From contig NZ_CP050063.1 of the NCBI RefSeq assembly GCF_011604685.1, positions 7,233,001-7,297,000 of the forward strand: DNA of 64,000 nt, written 5' to 3'. The stretch is from Spirosoma aureum. GTDB taxonomy: Bacteria > Bacteroidota > Bacteroidia > Cytophagales > Spirosomataceae. The notes under the pieces were generated by a model. That model made no database searches. It saw only the letters and a program-made list of their open reading frames with translations, and had not been told where the DNA came from. Each line of letters begins with the position of its first letter. Position 1 is the stretch's first letter. Both the position numbers and the translations under genes were made by a program. Below are positions 43,433-54,219 of the stretch, one piece after another.

Positions 43433-44278
43433 CTAGGAATACGAAAAACCAATGCCAGCTCCGGGATACCAGTGTTCTTTTGGAACCTCCTGATAATAAA
43501 CGAACTTACGCCCTACCTCAAGCGACAACCGCGACAGTACGCCCGTTTCGTGGGCATTGTCGCTTAAAAGAATTCCGGTCGGGCTCAGCTTTGGCAATAC
43601 AACCCGGTATTCATCGTGTTCGTACTGCGACGAATGGTCGCTGTCGTTGATGAACAGATCAATTGGGTCGCTGAAGGCTTTCAGGCTTGTGAGTGAGTCC
43701 CCATAAAGCACCTGTCCAACTTCCCGATACTGTCCATCGAGCAGATAACCTGCTTTGGGCGCAATGTCAGTGCCATAGTAACGACCCGGTTTGCCTTCGG
43801 CGCGATTACGAAGTAGTGCCGAGCAAAGCAAAACCGCTCCTAATCCTTTGTCGACTCCCGTTTCGATCACGACACCGGGCTTGCGAATCCGTACGAGTGC
43901 ATACCAACCCAGCCGCCGGCCAAATTCGACGCGCAGGTCGGCCACCCGACGATAGGACGAGGTTTTGGTTTTTTCCAGAATATACTGACGGAGCACATCA
44001 TCGGTCTGGGCTTCCCGAATATAGGTTAACACGGTTTCTGGTTTAACATTGGCCACCACGGCCACCGTATGAGCCAGATACAGAATGTTATCCTCCGTTA
44101 ATTCGTAGGTGAAGTTGGTATCCTCTCGTGAGGTTACGCCCCAGCGCAAAATTTGTCCGTACCGGTAATTATAACTTCGGCTGGCCTGTCTGATTCGGGG
44201 CAAAAAGTTAACGACGGGCGATTTACGAACTTTATACAGAAGATCGAGTCCGAATAGTTGGATAAGGAGTTTCCGCAT
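43433..44278 (-). CDS. Class I SAM-dependent methyltransferase
   Basis: A 281-residue protein. The core shows a Rossmann-like methyltransferase fold: VVIETGVDKGLGAVLLCSALLR (motif I, GVDKGLG), YYGTDIAPKAGYLLDG, IDLFINDSDHSSQYEHDEYRVVLPKL and ILLSDNAHET. It resembles Methyltransf_24-type proteins that act on small molecules or sugars. An N-terminal helical region of about 90 residues precedes it. Context in the operon points to glycan modification; target unknown. Confidence 0.82.
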   Translation of the reverse strand: MRKLLIQLFGLDLLYKVRKSPVVNFLPRIRQASRSYNYRYGQILRWGVTSREDTNFTYELTEDNILYLAHTVAVVANVKPETVLTYIREAQTDDVLRQYILEKTKTSSYRRVADLRVEFGRRLGWYALVRIRKPGVVIETGVDKGLGAVLLCSALLRNRAEGKPGRYYGTDIAPKAGYLLDGQYREVGQVLYGDSLTSLKAFSDPIDLFINDSDHSSQYEHDEYRVVLPKLSPTGILLSDNAHETGVLSRLSLEVGRKFVYYQEVPKEHWYPGAGIGFSYS

Positions 44279-44302
44279 GGTATAACGGGAGGGTATGCTT
44301 TG

Positions 44303-45802
44303 TTAAGCGTTTAATTTTTTGATGCGCTGCCAGACGGAATTCATCAATTCGCTGGCATCGGGTGATAGATTGAACACATAAACGCCTGCCAGAAACAGCG
44401 CGGTTATGGCCGACGAACGTACTGCAACATCGATGCCTAATAGCAACCATGAGCCCGTAGTATGTGGCACCAGCTCAACCAGAAACCAGACCAGGGCAGC
44501 TAGTGCAATAACGGCTGGGTTACGCCAGGTAAATGGCTGAAGGCCAAATTTGATGCCCACCAGCACTGTCCGGGCAAAATTATACAAGAATGTGGCCAGC
44601 ACCGCACCAACGGCCGCTCCATTCATACCGTATTGTGGAATTAGCAGTTTATTGGCCAGTATAGTAACGAAAATCAGCAATACGAAAAAGATAGAATCGT
44701 AGGCATAATACCGTGATGTGCCCAAAATTACACCATTAACGCCGGTCGCCATATCGATCAGTTTGCTCAGACCCAGCCATAAGATCACGTAATAACCGGC
44801 TTCGTAACCGGCCGGTAGTACGGCAAAAACAGTGGGCAAGTTGACCGCAACACCAACAAAGACAAGACAGCCCGCAATGAGTTGATTAAGGCAGCTTTTG
44901 CGGTAGATGGTCATAATATTGTCCATATCGTTGGCCTTCCACGATTCGGCAATAAGTGTGCCCGATACTTTGTAGAGTGCCGTGGCGGGTAAGGCGATCA
45001 CACTGGCAAAGTAGGAAGCCGTACTGTATACACCCGTATCGTCGAGCCCTTTACTGGTACTGAGCATGGCTTTATCGATGGTCCAGATGATCTGGGTTGA
45101 TAATGCCGTGGTTAAAGTAAGGGCTGAATAGCGAATCAGATTGTTTCGCAGCTCGGGGCCAACAGCGATGAAACGGCGGTTGAGGAAGAGCGACTCATCC
45201 TGGGCTACGCTGTAAATCATCAATATCATAGGTACCAGAAAGGCCAGTAGCCAAACGCCCAGAAACTGGGGAAACGTAACCCAGCCGAACCAGTAGAGAA
45301 TGCCTGCCAGCAAAATAAGCACGCGCTGTACTAGTTGCTGGAGCAGGGTGCCTGTAACGGGGTCATACAGGAGTCGGGCGTAGTTGTCGAATACGGCAAA
45401 AAAAACCGTAAACAGCATCAGTGGAATGAGCAGATAATAATAGTCGACAAACAGCGCTGACTGAGCCTGATATTGCTCAATTACCCACGGACGGGCCAGC
45501 CATAAAACCAGTGCGCAGAGGCAGCAGCCAAGAATGGTTGTCAGGGTCGCGATGAATAGATAGCCGTTATGCTGCCGATCGATATTGCGGAAATACGGAA
45601 AATATCGCCCACCAGCACTATTTAATCCCAGATTCGATGCCTGAGCCAGAACGAGCGACACCGAGACAAGCAAAGACAGTAAGCCTACCTGTTCTTTACT
45701 GAAGAGATACGGAAAAAATAGACCCTGTGTCAGAAAGCCGACCCCTACCCCAGCATAGGAGTAAATCGAACTCTGAATGGTCTGTCGTTTAATTATACCC
45801 AC
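44303..45802 (-). CDS. Oligosaccharide flippase, Wzx-type
   Basis: A 499-residue protein with 12-14 membrane helices and the N-terminal IKRQTIQSSIYSYAGVGVGFLTQGLFFPYLFS of MATE-like polysaccharide exporters. It should flip lipid-linked oligosaccharide from the inner to the outer leaflet. It sits between pseI and the methyltransferases, in line with export of the glycan made by this operon. No ligand specificity can be deduced. Confidence 0.9.
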   Translation of the reverse strand: MGIIKRQTIQSSIYSYAGVGVGFLTQGLFFPYLFSKEQVGLLSLLVSVSLVLAQASNLGLNSAGGRYFPYFRNIDRQHNGYLFIATLTTILGCCLCALVLWLARPWVIEQYQAQSALFVDYYYLLIPLMLFTVFFAVFDNYARLLYDPVTGTLLQQLVQRVLILLAGILYWFGWVTFPQFLGVWLLAFLVPMILMIYSVAQDESLFLNRRFIAVGPELRNNLIRYSALTLTTALSTQIIWTIDKAMLSTSKGLDDTGVYSTASYFASVIALPATALYKVSGTLIAESWKANDMDNIMTIYRKSCLNQLIAGCLVFVGVAVNLPTVFAVLPAGYEAGYYVILWLGLSKLIDMATGVNGVILGTSRYYAYDSIFFVLLIFVTILANKLLIPQYGMNGAAVGAVLATFLYNFARTVLVGIKFGLQPFTWRNPAVIALAALVWFLVELVPHTTGSWLLLGIDVAVRSSAITALFLAGVYVFNLSPDASELMNSVWQRIKKLNA

Positions 45803-45848
45803 GTAGTGAATGTTGAAAGCATAAAAGTATGAATGAGTGGCCCGTGCA

Positions 45849-46940
45849 TTAGTCTACGTGCTCTTGTTCTTTCACACTTTCACTCATTAAACTCCACTGG
45901 AGAGCCGTTCCGGCAGCAATGTCGGTCGTGGCAGTTCTGCCCAGAACATCGTTGTAGTAGCGCGTGTGTAAACCGTTTGCGGGACGGATACTGCGCACGT
46001 TTTCGGGCGTAAACGAGTCACCCGCTTTTACATCCTTCACGACATAGAGTGAGCGCTTGAATTGCAGGCTTTTCTCCTCTTTAGGGGTTAGGGTATAGCT
46101 GACCTGGCCCATTGCCAGAAATGCCCGCTCCGTTTCGATGACTAAATTTTTCAGTTCGTCGGGTTCAAGCGAAAATGCAGAATCGACACCACCATCGGCG
46201 CGCCGTAGCGTAACGTGTTTTTCAAGCACAACCGCTCCTAGAGCCACCGCTGCTACCGCTGCGCCAATGCCCATGGTGTGATCCGAAAGACCAACCGGAA
46301 CATCAAACAATTGGCGCATGTGCGGAATCGTGACGAGGTTTGTCGTTTCGGGCGTAGCCGGGTAAGTGCTCGTGCACTTGAGCAGGATCAGGTCTTTACA
46401 ACCATTTGCGCGTAATACCTTTACCGACTCATCGAGGTCTGCCACCGAAGCAACCCCCGTACTCATGATAACCGGCTTTCCGGTCTGGGCAATCTTTTTC
46501 AGCAGGATATGGTCCGTATTCTCAAACGACGCGATCTTATATAAGGGAACATCGAGCGATTCTAAAAAGTCAACGGCGGTTGTATCGAATGGTGAGCTAA
46601 AGGCAATCATGCCCCTTTTTTGGGCATGTTCGAAAATCGGTTTGTGCCATTCCCAGGGCGTATAGGCCTCGGCGTAGAGTTTATACAAATTTTTATCGGC
46701 CCAAAGCGACTTGGTATCCCGAATGTAAAACTCTTCGGAAGCGCCGTTGAACGTGATCGTGTCCGGAGTGTAGGTTTGTAGCTTGAGCGCATGAGCGCCA
46801 GAGTCGGCCACAGCGTCAACGATTTCGAGCGCCCGATCGAGCGATTGATTATGATTCCCCGACATCTCAGCAATAACAAACGGCCGATGCATTGGGCTAA
46901 TGGTATATTGGGCAACCTGAATCGGTTGATTTGCTGTCAT
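45849..46940 (-). CDS. pseI: Pseudaminic acid synthase
   Basis: A 363-residue NeuB/PseI-family enzyme that condenses phosphoenolpyruvate with 2,4-diacetamido-2,4,6-trideoxy-L-altrose. IAEMSGNHNQSLDRAL (23-38) distinguishes PseI from NeuB, with KLQTYTPDT at 53-61, STGVAS, KCTSTYP and GLSDHTMG. A C-terminal SAF antifreeze-like domain (about 290-350, SLYVVKDVKAGDSFT..NVRSIRP) is present. It follows pseH in the operon, 73 bases away. Its last codons fall in a GAGTGAAAG sequence of the second repeat type. Confidence 0.96.
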   Translation of the reverse strand: MTANQPIQVAQYTISPMHRPFVIAEMSGNHNQSLDRALEIVDAVADSGAHALKLQTYTPDTITFNGASEEFYIRDTKSLWADKNLYKLYAEAYTPWEWHKPIFEHAQKRGMIAFSSPFDTTAVDFLESLDVPLYKIASFENTDHILLKKIAQTGKPVIMSTGVASVADLDESVKVLRANGCKDLILLKCTSTYPATPETTNLVTIPHMRQLFDVPVGLSDHTMGIGAAVAAVALGAVVLEKHVTLRRADGGVDSAFSLEPDELKNLVIETERAFLAMGQVSYTLTPKEEKSLQFKRSLYVVKDVKAGDSFTPENVRSIRPANGLHTRYYNDVLGRTATTDIAAGTALQWSLMSESVKEQEHVD

Positions 46941-47013
46941 AATTGTTGAAACCGTATGAATCGTTTAATAGCTCCCGAAGTCCGTTTTTAGGTAATTGAA
47001 TAGCGGTTCGGGC

Positions 47014-47490
47014 TTATACGGTCTTACTATAAACGAAACTTGGAACGCCAAATTTACCGCTTTCATGCGAGAATTTGAATCCTGCTTTGGTAAACGAACG
47101 AATGGAGCCCTGATTATCAGGTCGGATATAGGCGTGAATGGTTATGGCTCCCCACTGCTTTTTACAGCTTTGACACCCCTGACTGATGATCTGGCTGGCA
47201 AATCCCTGACCTCTGAATCGGACATCGACCGATACCCCAACAATAATCTCGTCGGGCATATCGGCGATGGGAATTCGCTCGAATCGCACCTGGCCAACGG
47301 CCTGACTCTTTTCATTCTCAAAAACCAGGAGCAATGCGTCAGGGCTGACCAGTTTGCGTGAAAACCAGGTCGTATGCGTCTCCAGCGTAATGGGCGTAGT
47401 ATTGAACGACTGACGACGAGTTTCGGGATCATTGGCCCAGTCGAAATAAAGCCGGGCATCGGCAGGTTTAGCTTTTCGGCAGGTAAGCAT
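47014..47490 (-). CDS. pseH: PseH-like GNAT N-acetyltransferase
   Basis: A 158-residue GNAT. N-terminal LTCRKAKPADARLYFDWANDPETR, TTWFSRKLVSPD and the acetyl-CoA-binding GVSVDVRFRGQGFASQIIS (about 86-104, RxxGxA). It should N-acetylate UDP-4-amino-4,6-dideoxy-N-acetyl-AltNAc, the fourth step of pseudaminic acid synthesis. Assignment rests on its position between pseG and pseI as well as on fold. Confidence 0.88.
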   Translation of the reverse strand: MLTCRKAKPADARLYFDWANDPETRRQSFNTTPITLETHTTWFSRKLVSPDALLLVFENEKSQAVGQVRFERIPIADMPDEIIVGVSVDVRFRGQGFASQIISQGCQSCKKQWGAITIHAYIRPDNQGSIRSFTKAGFKFSHESGKFGVPSFVYSKTV

Positions 47491-47519
47491 AGGCGTAATG
47501 CTGAAAACGGTTTGCCCTG

Positions 47520-48551
47520 TTAACGCGTCAACTGATGAAACAAATCGCGAAACCGTTCGGGCGAGCGACCATCGAAAAAGCGACGCTGATTGGCCAGCGA
47601 CTCGGTTACGGTGTCGGGCGAGAACTGAAACGATTGTATGGATAGCTTCAACAGTTGATCCAGACCAAGAACGGGTGTTAACCGGGTCAGCAAGGTAGGA
47701 AAGTTGACCGACAAGGCCAGTTTCTCTTCCGAAAGAAATTGCGCCAGCCGCGCCTGATTGTCGGCAGTAACGACGGCAATCAAGGCCCGATTTACGGCAC
47801 AGACTTCATAGGAAATCGTACTACAGGCTGTAATGGCCAGACTGCATTGATACAGCTCCCGAGTCATCTGACCAGCGCTGAGGTTTTGTCGAATTGTTAG
47901 CTCAGGCAATTGAGTACGGAAAGCCTCAATCGATGATCGGTCGGGATGAAATGGCCCTAAAACGATATGGACAGGTAGCGATGCATCTACCTGTCGAATG
48001 GCTTCCAGTACAGTTAGCGATATATTCTGAGGATCGGCACCACCTAAACTAACGAAGATGGGTCCGGCGAGGGGAGCTTCGCCAAAGCCTTCTGGCCGAA
48101 GAAATTCAGGCCGAAGAAGGGCGTAGTGTGGTCCCAGGAAAAACCGGGTATATGATTCAGTCTCATAATCATTGGGCACAATGCCACCGGCATGATTAAT
48201 GATAACATCGGCTACCTGATGCCCTATCGCCAGATCGTCAATGTAAACGAGCCGTTTCGCCCGCGAGCGCACTGTTTGCTGAAATGCTTCGTCGAACGAA
48301 TAACCGTCCAGCACGACAATATCCTGCGATTCAATGACTTTCAGAAATGACTCAAGAGACGACGATTCGGGTAAGCTGATAACTTCGGCATCTGCTTTCC
48401 CGATCAATGAACGAACATCCGGGGTTGGCTCGACAATGGCGAATCGTATCAGAAATTCGCCTTTTAGCATCTCGATCAGGGCCAGACAACGCATCACGTG
48501 TCCCAGCCCAATTTGTGCGTTGCCGTCGGCGCGAAATAGCAGTCGTTTCAT
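47520..48551 (-). CDS. pseG: UDP-2,4-diacetamido-2,4,6-trideoxy-altropyranose hydrolase
   Basis: A 343-residue GT-B-fold nucleotide-sugar hydrolase. Start at 48551 gives MKRLLFRADGNAQIGLGHVMRC, where the RADG...GLGHVMRC block is the PseG N-terminal signature. VSLGGADPQNISLTVLEAI is near the middle, and ITACSTISYEVCAVNRALIAV near the C-terminus. It removes UDP, giving the free altrose derivative used by PseI. It begins 31 bases after pseF and ends 30 bases before pseH. Confidence 0.94.
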   Translation of the reverse strand: MKRLLFRADGNAQIGLGHVMRCLALIEMLKGEFLIRFAIVEPTPDVRSLIGKADAEVISLPESSSLESFLKVIESQDIVVLDGYSFDEAFQQTVRSRAKRLVYIDDLAIGHQVADVIINHAGGIVPNDYETESYTRFFLGPHYALLRPEFLRPEGFGEAPLAGPIFVSLGGADPQNISLTVLEAIRQVDASLPVHIVLGPFHPDRSSIEAFRTQLPELTIRQNLSAGQMTRELYQCSLAITACSTISYEVCAVNRALIAVVTADNQARLAQFLSEEKLALSVNFPTLLTRLTPVLGLDQLLKLSIQSFQFSPDTVTESLANQRRFFDGRSPERFRDLFHQLTR

Positions 48552-48581
48552 CAGGTGTTTGCTAAGCAATGACTGGATACA

Positions 48582-49277
48582 TTATACATCCTGCATCAGC
48601 CGTAGTTTAAATTTGAACTCGGCAACCTGCCAGTCTTCTTCCGTGTCGATATCATGAGCCTCCATCTCCGGGACGATAATACCGCCCGAATGGTCAGTGA
48701 TCAGACGTAGAGTCTGCTCAAACGTTTTTGTGTTGAAAAGGTAAAACTGACCTGCATCGTGGTAGGCCGGTTCCAGGTCCTGCGACCGGGTAAGGGCATG
48801 TTCTGGTTGAAACCATTGTACTTTTTCATCGTTTAGCAACACCGCCCGCTGAATTGGAAAACCAAATCGCTGAATCGGATACACGGTATCGAACTGCTTA
48901 TCAGTAAGGATTGAAAACGCCCGCTGAAGCAGAGTTGGTGTTATAAATGGTGCAGTAGGATAAAGACAGCACGCATAGTCATAAGCTGATCCCTTCTGTG
49001 CATATTGATTCAGCACCTCACGCAACACATCGGCAGTGGTTGCGAAGTCATTTGCCGTTTCCGCCTGACGCATAAACGGTACAGATGCGCCATAGGTCCG
49101 GGCAATTCTGGCAATTTCTTCATCATCCGTAGACACCATTACCTCGCTGAACAGACCAGATTGCAGAGCAGCATCGATTACATAAGCAAGGATAGGTTTG
49201 CCCAGAAAAGGCCGGATGTTTTTGCGGGGGATGCGTTTACTGCCGCCCCGCGCCGGAATGATGGCTATATTGCTCAT
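48582..49277 (-). CDS. pseF: Pseudaminic acid cytidylyltransferase
   Basis: A 231-residue CMP-sugar synthetase. N-terminal IAIIPARGGSKRIPRKNIRPFLGKP carries the CTP-binding ARGGSKRIPRKN block, then MVSTDDEEIARIARTYGASVPFMR and LYPTAPFITP. It activates pseudaminic acid to CMP-pseudaminic acid for transfer. The start overlaps the pseC stop by four bases, implying coupling. Confidence 0.95.
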   Translation of the reverse strand: MSNIAIIPARGGSKRIPRKNIRPFLGKPILAYVIDAALQSGLFSEVMVSTDDEEIARIARTYGASVPFMRQAETANDFATTADVLREVLNQYAQKGSAYDYACCLYPTAPFITPTLLQRAFSILTDKQFDTVYPIQRFGFPIQRAVLLNDEKVQWFQPEHALTRSQDLEPAYHDAGQFYLFNTKTFEQTLRLITDHSGGIIVPEMEAHDIDTEEDWQVAEFKFKLRLMQDV

Positions 49278-50449
49278 GCGCCTACAAATTCCTTCACCGA
49301 TGCAATAACGTAATCCTGCTCATCAGTTGTTAATGTCGGGAACATGGGGAGACTTAAGCAACGGGCGTAGTATCGTTCTGCATTCGGAAAATCGCCCGGT
49401 TTCCAGCCAAATTGCCGGTAGTAGGGCATCAGATGCACCGGTATGTAATGTACCTGGGCTATAATATTTTTCGTTCGCAGAAAATCGTATAACCCTTTTC
49501 GATCATCGGCCTGAATCACGTATAAGTGATACGCATGGCTTACGCTAATGGGTGGAATAATAATTGAAACATTGGTGTTAGAAAACGCTTCGTCGTATCG
49601 TTTCGCTATTTCCTGCCGACGAGCAAACATGGCATCAACACGCTGTAGTTGGCTGGTTCCCAAAGCCGCCTGCATATCGGTAAGGCGGTAATTGTAGCCT
49701 AACTCCTGCAACTCCATATACCAGCCACCACGCTCGGGTTCGCCGACGTATGGTTCTGTCCATTCAGCTGGCTTGTTGGTAATGCCATGCGTACGGAGCC
49801 GGAGCAGGTGCTTATACAAGGCTTCGTCATTGGTTGTTATCATGCCTCCTTCGCCAGCCGCAATGTGCTTGACTGGATGGAAACTAAAAATGGCCAGATC
49901 GGCCAGCGAACCGTCGCCACAACGATGGATGACTCCATGCTGATCCATAAACGACCCGCCTGGTGCGTGGCAGGCATCTTCCAGAAGCCATAAACCATAA
50001 TCATCAGCCAGGTCACGAAAAGCAGCCATATCGACCGGATAACCCGCAAAATCGACCGGGATGATTCCAGAAAAGTATCCTTTAGGATGCTGTTCGAGCA
50101 CAGCCCGCACCGCATTTATATCGAGCAGAGCCGTTTTTGGATCAATATCTGCAAAATAGATCTCGCCACCACAGTAACGCACACAATTGGCCGATGCCGA
50201 AAAAGTAATGGGTGTAGTAATCACCCGCGTTTCCGTAGTGACGCCAAGCGCCATGCAGCAGAGGTGCAGTGCGGCTGTGCCATTGGCGATTGCAACGGCA
50301 TACTGACTGCCGATATAGCTGGCAAAAGCCGTTTCGAAGGCGCCGATATGGGGCCCCTGCGTCAGAAAAGGGCCGCGCAGTACGTCGGCAACGGCAGCGA
50401 TATCCTCGTCTGCAATATGCTGTCGACCGTATGGAATGGGGTGATTCAT
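49274..50449 (-). CDS. pseC: UDP-4-amino-4,6-dideoxy-N-acetyl-beta-L-altrosamine transaminase
   Basis: A 391-residue DegT/DnrJ/EryC1-family PLP enzyme. Start at 50449 (MNHPIPYGRQHIADEDIAAV); a longer frame has no family content. VAIANGTAALHL, LLEDACHAPGG and IFSFHPVKHIAAGEGG (the PLP lysine is the K in HPVKH) are present, followed by MYFARRQEIAKRYDEAF-type helix and a C-terminal HAYHLYVIQ. It adds the 4-amino group from glutamate. Sits between pseB (77 bases upstream) and pseF. Confidence 0.95.
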   Translation of the reverse strand: MNHPIPYGRQHIADEDIAAVADVLRGPFLTQGPHIGAFETAFASYIGSQYAVAIANGTAALHLCCMALGVTTETRVITTPITFSASANCVRYCGGEIYFADIDPKTALLDINAVRAVLEQHPKGYFSGIIPVDFAGYPVDMAAFRDLADDYGLWLLEDACHAPGGSFMDQHGVIHRCGDGSLADLAIFSFHPVKHIAAGEGGMITTNDEALYKHLLRLRTHGITNKPAEWTEPYVGEPERGGWYMELQELGYNYRLTDMQAALGTSQLQRVDAMFARRQEIAKRYDEAFSNTNVSIIIPPISVSHAYHLYVIQADDRKGLYDFLRTKNIIAQVHYIPVHLMPYYRQFGWKPGDFPNAERYYARCLSLPMFPTLTTDEQDYVIASVKEFVGA

Positions 50450-50525
50450 TCTGGATAAATGGATAATAAAGCATGGATTATGAGCCTTACCTGGCAAAAC
50501 CTCATTCCACCTCCTTCACTGTTCA

Positions 50526-51572
<1,047 letters not shown>

Positions 51573-51588
51573 TTAGTCCTAAAATGCT

Positions 51589-52551
51589 CTATTTGCTCGC
51601 TACAGGCCATTTGATTTGTGTTCGTTCAAAGGCATCGATATAGCTTTTCGCACTGGCGTTCAAAATCGTGACGCCCTTGTGATCGGCATAGTTACGGATA
51701 ACTTCGTAACCTCTGAAAACTTTATGTAAGGATAAGAACTGCGAAGCCATCGAAAACGTGCGTTGGCGGTACTTATCTGAATAGACAGGCTGGTGGGTTA
51801 CATCTTTGGGCTTGTCATAAAAGTGAATCTGTTTGATCAGTAACTGATTCTGATCATTTAGCCGGATCTGTTCATGCCAGGATGTGTCGGCTCCAAAAAG
51901 ATAAATGGTCTCAAACCGGCGATTGATCATCAGGGTGAGTGCTGCAATAATAACGGTCTGTGCCTGAGGCATTCCCAGTCCTTTTGAATAGAGCCAGTAG
52001 GTCAGCCACCGAAAACCACTGACAACGGTATAATTGAAATAGACGACCTTAATCTGGGGGTTCCCGCGCTCAATTTGCCCAAGCAGATAAGATCCCTTTG
52101 CAAAATGCGGCACGTATAGCGACATTGGCCAGTTTACATGTTCCAGAAAGATCGATAAGGTTCGGCGGATATCGTCGCGGTCGGTGGTTTGTTCGGTAAA
52201 AACAAAATAATTAGGGTCCGAAATGACGTAATCCTGCGGGCGAAGGCGGAGAAAGATATCGGCGTGGGCAAAATTATTGACGCAAACTACTTCTGTTTGT
52301 TGGATGAAGTCGAAATGGTCAGCCAGCGACTCATTCAACGAAGGGCCATTTCCCAATACGGAGCAGACAGGCAACTGCCGGATAGGTAATCGAGCCATAT
52401 GGCGGCCACGAATGACAACTTTTACCAATGACAGAAGCGATTTGACGAATTCGCTCAGGAATTGATTTACAGAATTAAAACCAGCTTCAAGCATGCGGTC
52501 GGCACCAGACGGGAGCCACTTTTTTCGACAAAATAACGAAAAAAATGCCAC
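51589..52551 (-). CDS. DUF115/Maf-like protein, candidate glycan transferase
   Basis: A 320-residue soluble protein (the start could also be the Met at 52494). CSVLGNGPSLN at about 63-73 is a Rossmann-like nucleotide-binding loop as in MptE-like DUF115 proteins. VCVNNFAHADIFLRLRPQDYVISDPNYF follows, and IYLFGADTSWHEQIRL later. Motility-associated-factor (Maf) proteins of other bacteria carry this domain and transfer pseudaminic or legionaminic acid. Immediate proximity to pseB supports a transferase role here, which remains an inference. The N-terminal basic region (CRKKWLPSG) is unusual. Confidence 0.72.
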   Translation of the reverse strand: MAFFSLFCRKKWLPSGADRMLEAGFNSVNQFLSEFVKSLLSLVKVVIRGRHMARLPIRQLPVCSVLGNGPSLNESLADHFDFIQQTEVVCVNNFAHADIFLRLRPQDYVISDPNYFVFTEQTTDRDDIRRTLSIFLEHVNWPMSLYVPHFAKGSYLLGQIERGNPQIKVVYFNYTVVSGFRWLTYWLYSKGLGMPQAQTVIIAALTLMINRRFETIYLFGADTSWHEQIRLNDQNQLLIKQIHFYDKPKDVTHQPVYSDKYRQRTFSMASQFLSLHKVFRGYEVIRNYADHKGVTILNASAKSYIDAFERTQIKWPVASK

Positions 52552-52640
52552 ATCAGATGGCTATATACATGGAATACAGGATTAACCAGCTCATGATTGA
52601 TGCCTACCTGTTAATACTTGGTTTTTATGGAGAAAAGGGG

Positions 52641-53588
52641 TTATAGTGTTTTCTCAAAGATAAGCTTTGGTGAAGACTGGGCACCGAGATTTTGCTTGAA
52701 CCGTATAAGGCTGGGTTTTGGCCGACGATCGGCATCCAGTGAGACACCCAGATCGAGCAACTGAATGTCCTGTTGTTGGCAATATGTAAATAGCCCATCG
52801 ATAAGCATAACCATTGGGCTAAACGATTGATAATCGGGGTCTGATGCGGGCATGAAATTGTAAAGAATATCCTGCCGTACTCGTACTGCTACGGTTAGGG
52901 CGGCTAGTTTAGCACCGTCTTTTACGGTGAACACATCGAATTGATTGGAGAAATCGGTCAACAAACATGTTAATCGTTCAGGACTTAAGCTTGGCCTATA
53001 CCCTTTTTGAAGCCATATATGCTGTAAAAAAGTTACCACTTTGTCAATATTGGGCGTTGCCCAATGAGCGAATTGGAAGCCAGCCTCTCTACATTTTCGT
53101 AATCGTCGGCGTTCAGATCCATCAATGTTCTCTTCAAAGGAATTTTCGGAAATAGACAAAAAGAAATTCTGATCTTTTTTGAGCACTCTGAACCCCTGCT
53201 TGACTAATGTATCTGTAAGGCGTTCTGCTTGTTTAGGTGCGTAACAATGCGGATAATTGACCAGACGCAGCGTAGAAGCCCCCGCGAAACGAGCTGTCTC
53301 CTGAAGCGATTGGAGCAACTCGTCTAATACAGTATCTGGCAGATTTTCTGCGAATTCGACGGACCCAAATGGAGCAGCTTTAGGACTAATTGCCCCCTCT
53401 GTACCAACAAAAAAGGCGCATCGGGCTTCAGACCGGCCAGTACGTTGATTAAGAGCCGTGAGTAGATGAAACATTCCCTTCTGCTGTCTCAAGTGTTCGC
53501 TTTCATTAAAGAAAAAGCCAGGCTGGCAAAACTCGGAAATGTCGGCAGTTGGTGGGTTTTGCTGGCTAATAATAATATAGTCTGTCAT
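52641..53588 (-). CDS. FemAB-like/GNAT acetyltransferase
   Basis: A 315-residue protein of the GNAT_6/FemAB-like type (BioF2-like). Family blocks are NESEHLRQQKGMFHLLTAL near the N-terminus, FEENIDGSERRRLRKCREAGFQFA in the middle, then ALTVAVRVRQDILYNFMPASDPDYQSFSPMVMLIDGLF and DLGVSLDADRRPKPSLIRFKQNLGA at the end. Such enzymes acylate amino groups of sugars or peptides. It is the first gene of the glycan operon. Target unknown, perhaps a sugar amine. Confidence 0.8.
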   Translation of the reverse strand: MTDYIIISQQNPPTADISEFCQPGFFFNESEHLRQQKGMFHLLTALNQRTGRSEARCAFFVGTEGAISPKAAPFGSVEFAENLPDTVLDELLQSLQETARFAGASTLRLVNYPHCYAPKQAERLTDTLVKQGFRVLKKDQNFFLSISENSFEENIDGSERRRLRKCREAGFQFAHWATPNIDKVVTFLQHIWLQKGYRPSLSPERLTCLLTDFSNQFDVFTVKDGAKLAALTVAVRVRQDILYNFMPASDPDYQSFSPMVMLIDGLFTYCQQQDIQLLDLGVSLDADRRPKPSLIRFKQNLGAQSSPKLIFEKTL

Positions 53589-54158
53589 AGGCTCCTTTAG
53601 CCCAATTGAACTTTAGTAGATTAAATAACCTTTAATGAATACAAAACTAATTGAGCTGATTCGAATTTCTATGGCAACAATTAAATTTAATTGAAACGGG
53701 AGTGACAAGTAAAGGTTGGTTATAAAGTGATATCAGGTTGTAGTAGTACCATATTACACTGTTTTAATGTCAAGAATAATAAAAAAACAGATTGTACATT
53801 TTTCCAAAACCTCAAATTTTTGTAGTCTTTATAGTAGTTTTTATATGATAATAATTGAAATACTGTAATATATATTGATTTTTGCTATACTATTTAGATC
53901 ATAAATAGTCAAAATAAAATAATCGGCAACAGGAATGATCTTTAAAACAGGGTGACTTAGTAACCGGAACAAAGTCGAAATCAGTATACATTTGTTTTGG
54001 GCTGAGTCGATGCGCAATTCATTGGTGGTTATACAAAAAAGATTGTCACTCTGGTGAACATCCTCAATGTATACCTGTCAACCAAAATATGTACCGATTA
54101 CTATTCGTACAATAAATAGTATTCGGCCCACCGATTGTAAGAGAGAATATGTCAAATT
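53589..54158. other. AT-rich intergenic region upstream of the glycan operon
   Basis: About 570 bases, very AT-rich (especially 53740-53930). It should hold the leftward promoter of the glycan operon. No coding frame, RNA gene or clear -33/-7 pair was identified. AT-richness is typical of a region with a transcription factor or nucleoid protein binding site, which I cannot confirm. Confidence 0.45.
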
Positions 54159-54193
54159 AAAAATCCCGGCGATCTTATTTCGCCGGGATTTTT
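54159..54193. terminator. Bidirectional terminator after the Ppx/GppA gene
   Basis: Perfect 13-base stem AAAAATCCCGGCG / CGCCGGGATTTTT with a nine-base loop, 27 bases beyond the leftward Ppx/GppA stop. A-run and T-run on both sides. Confidence 0.85.
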
Positions 54194-54219
54194 TGTTAAT
54201 GCGTCTACGGGCAATTTGT

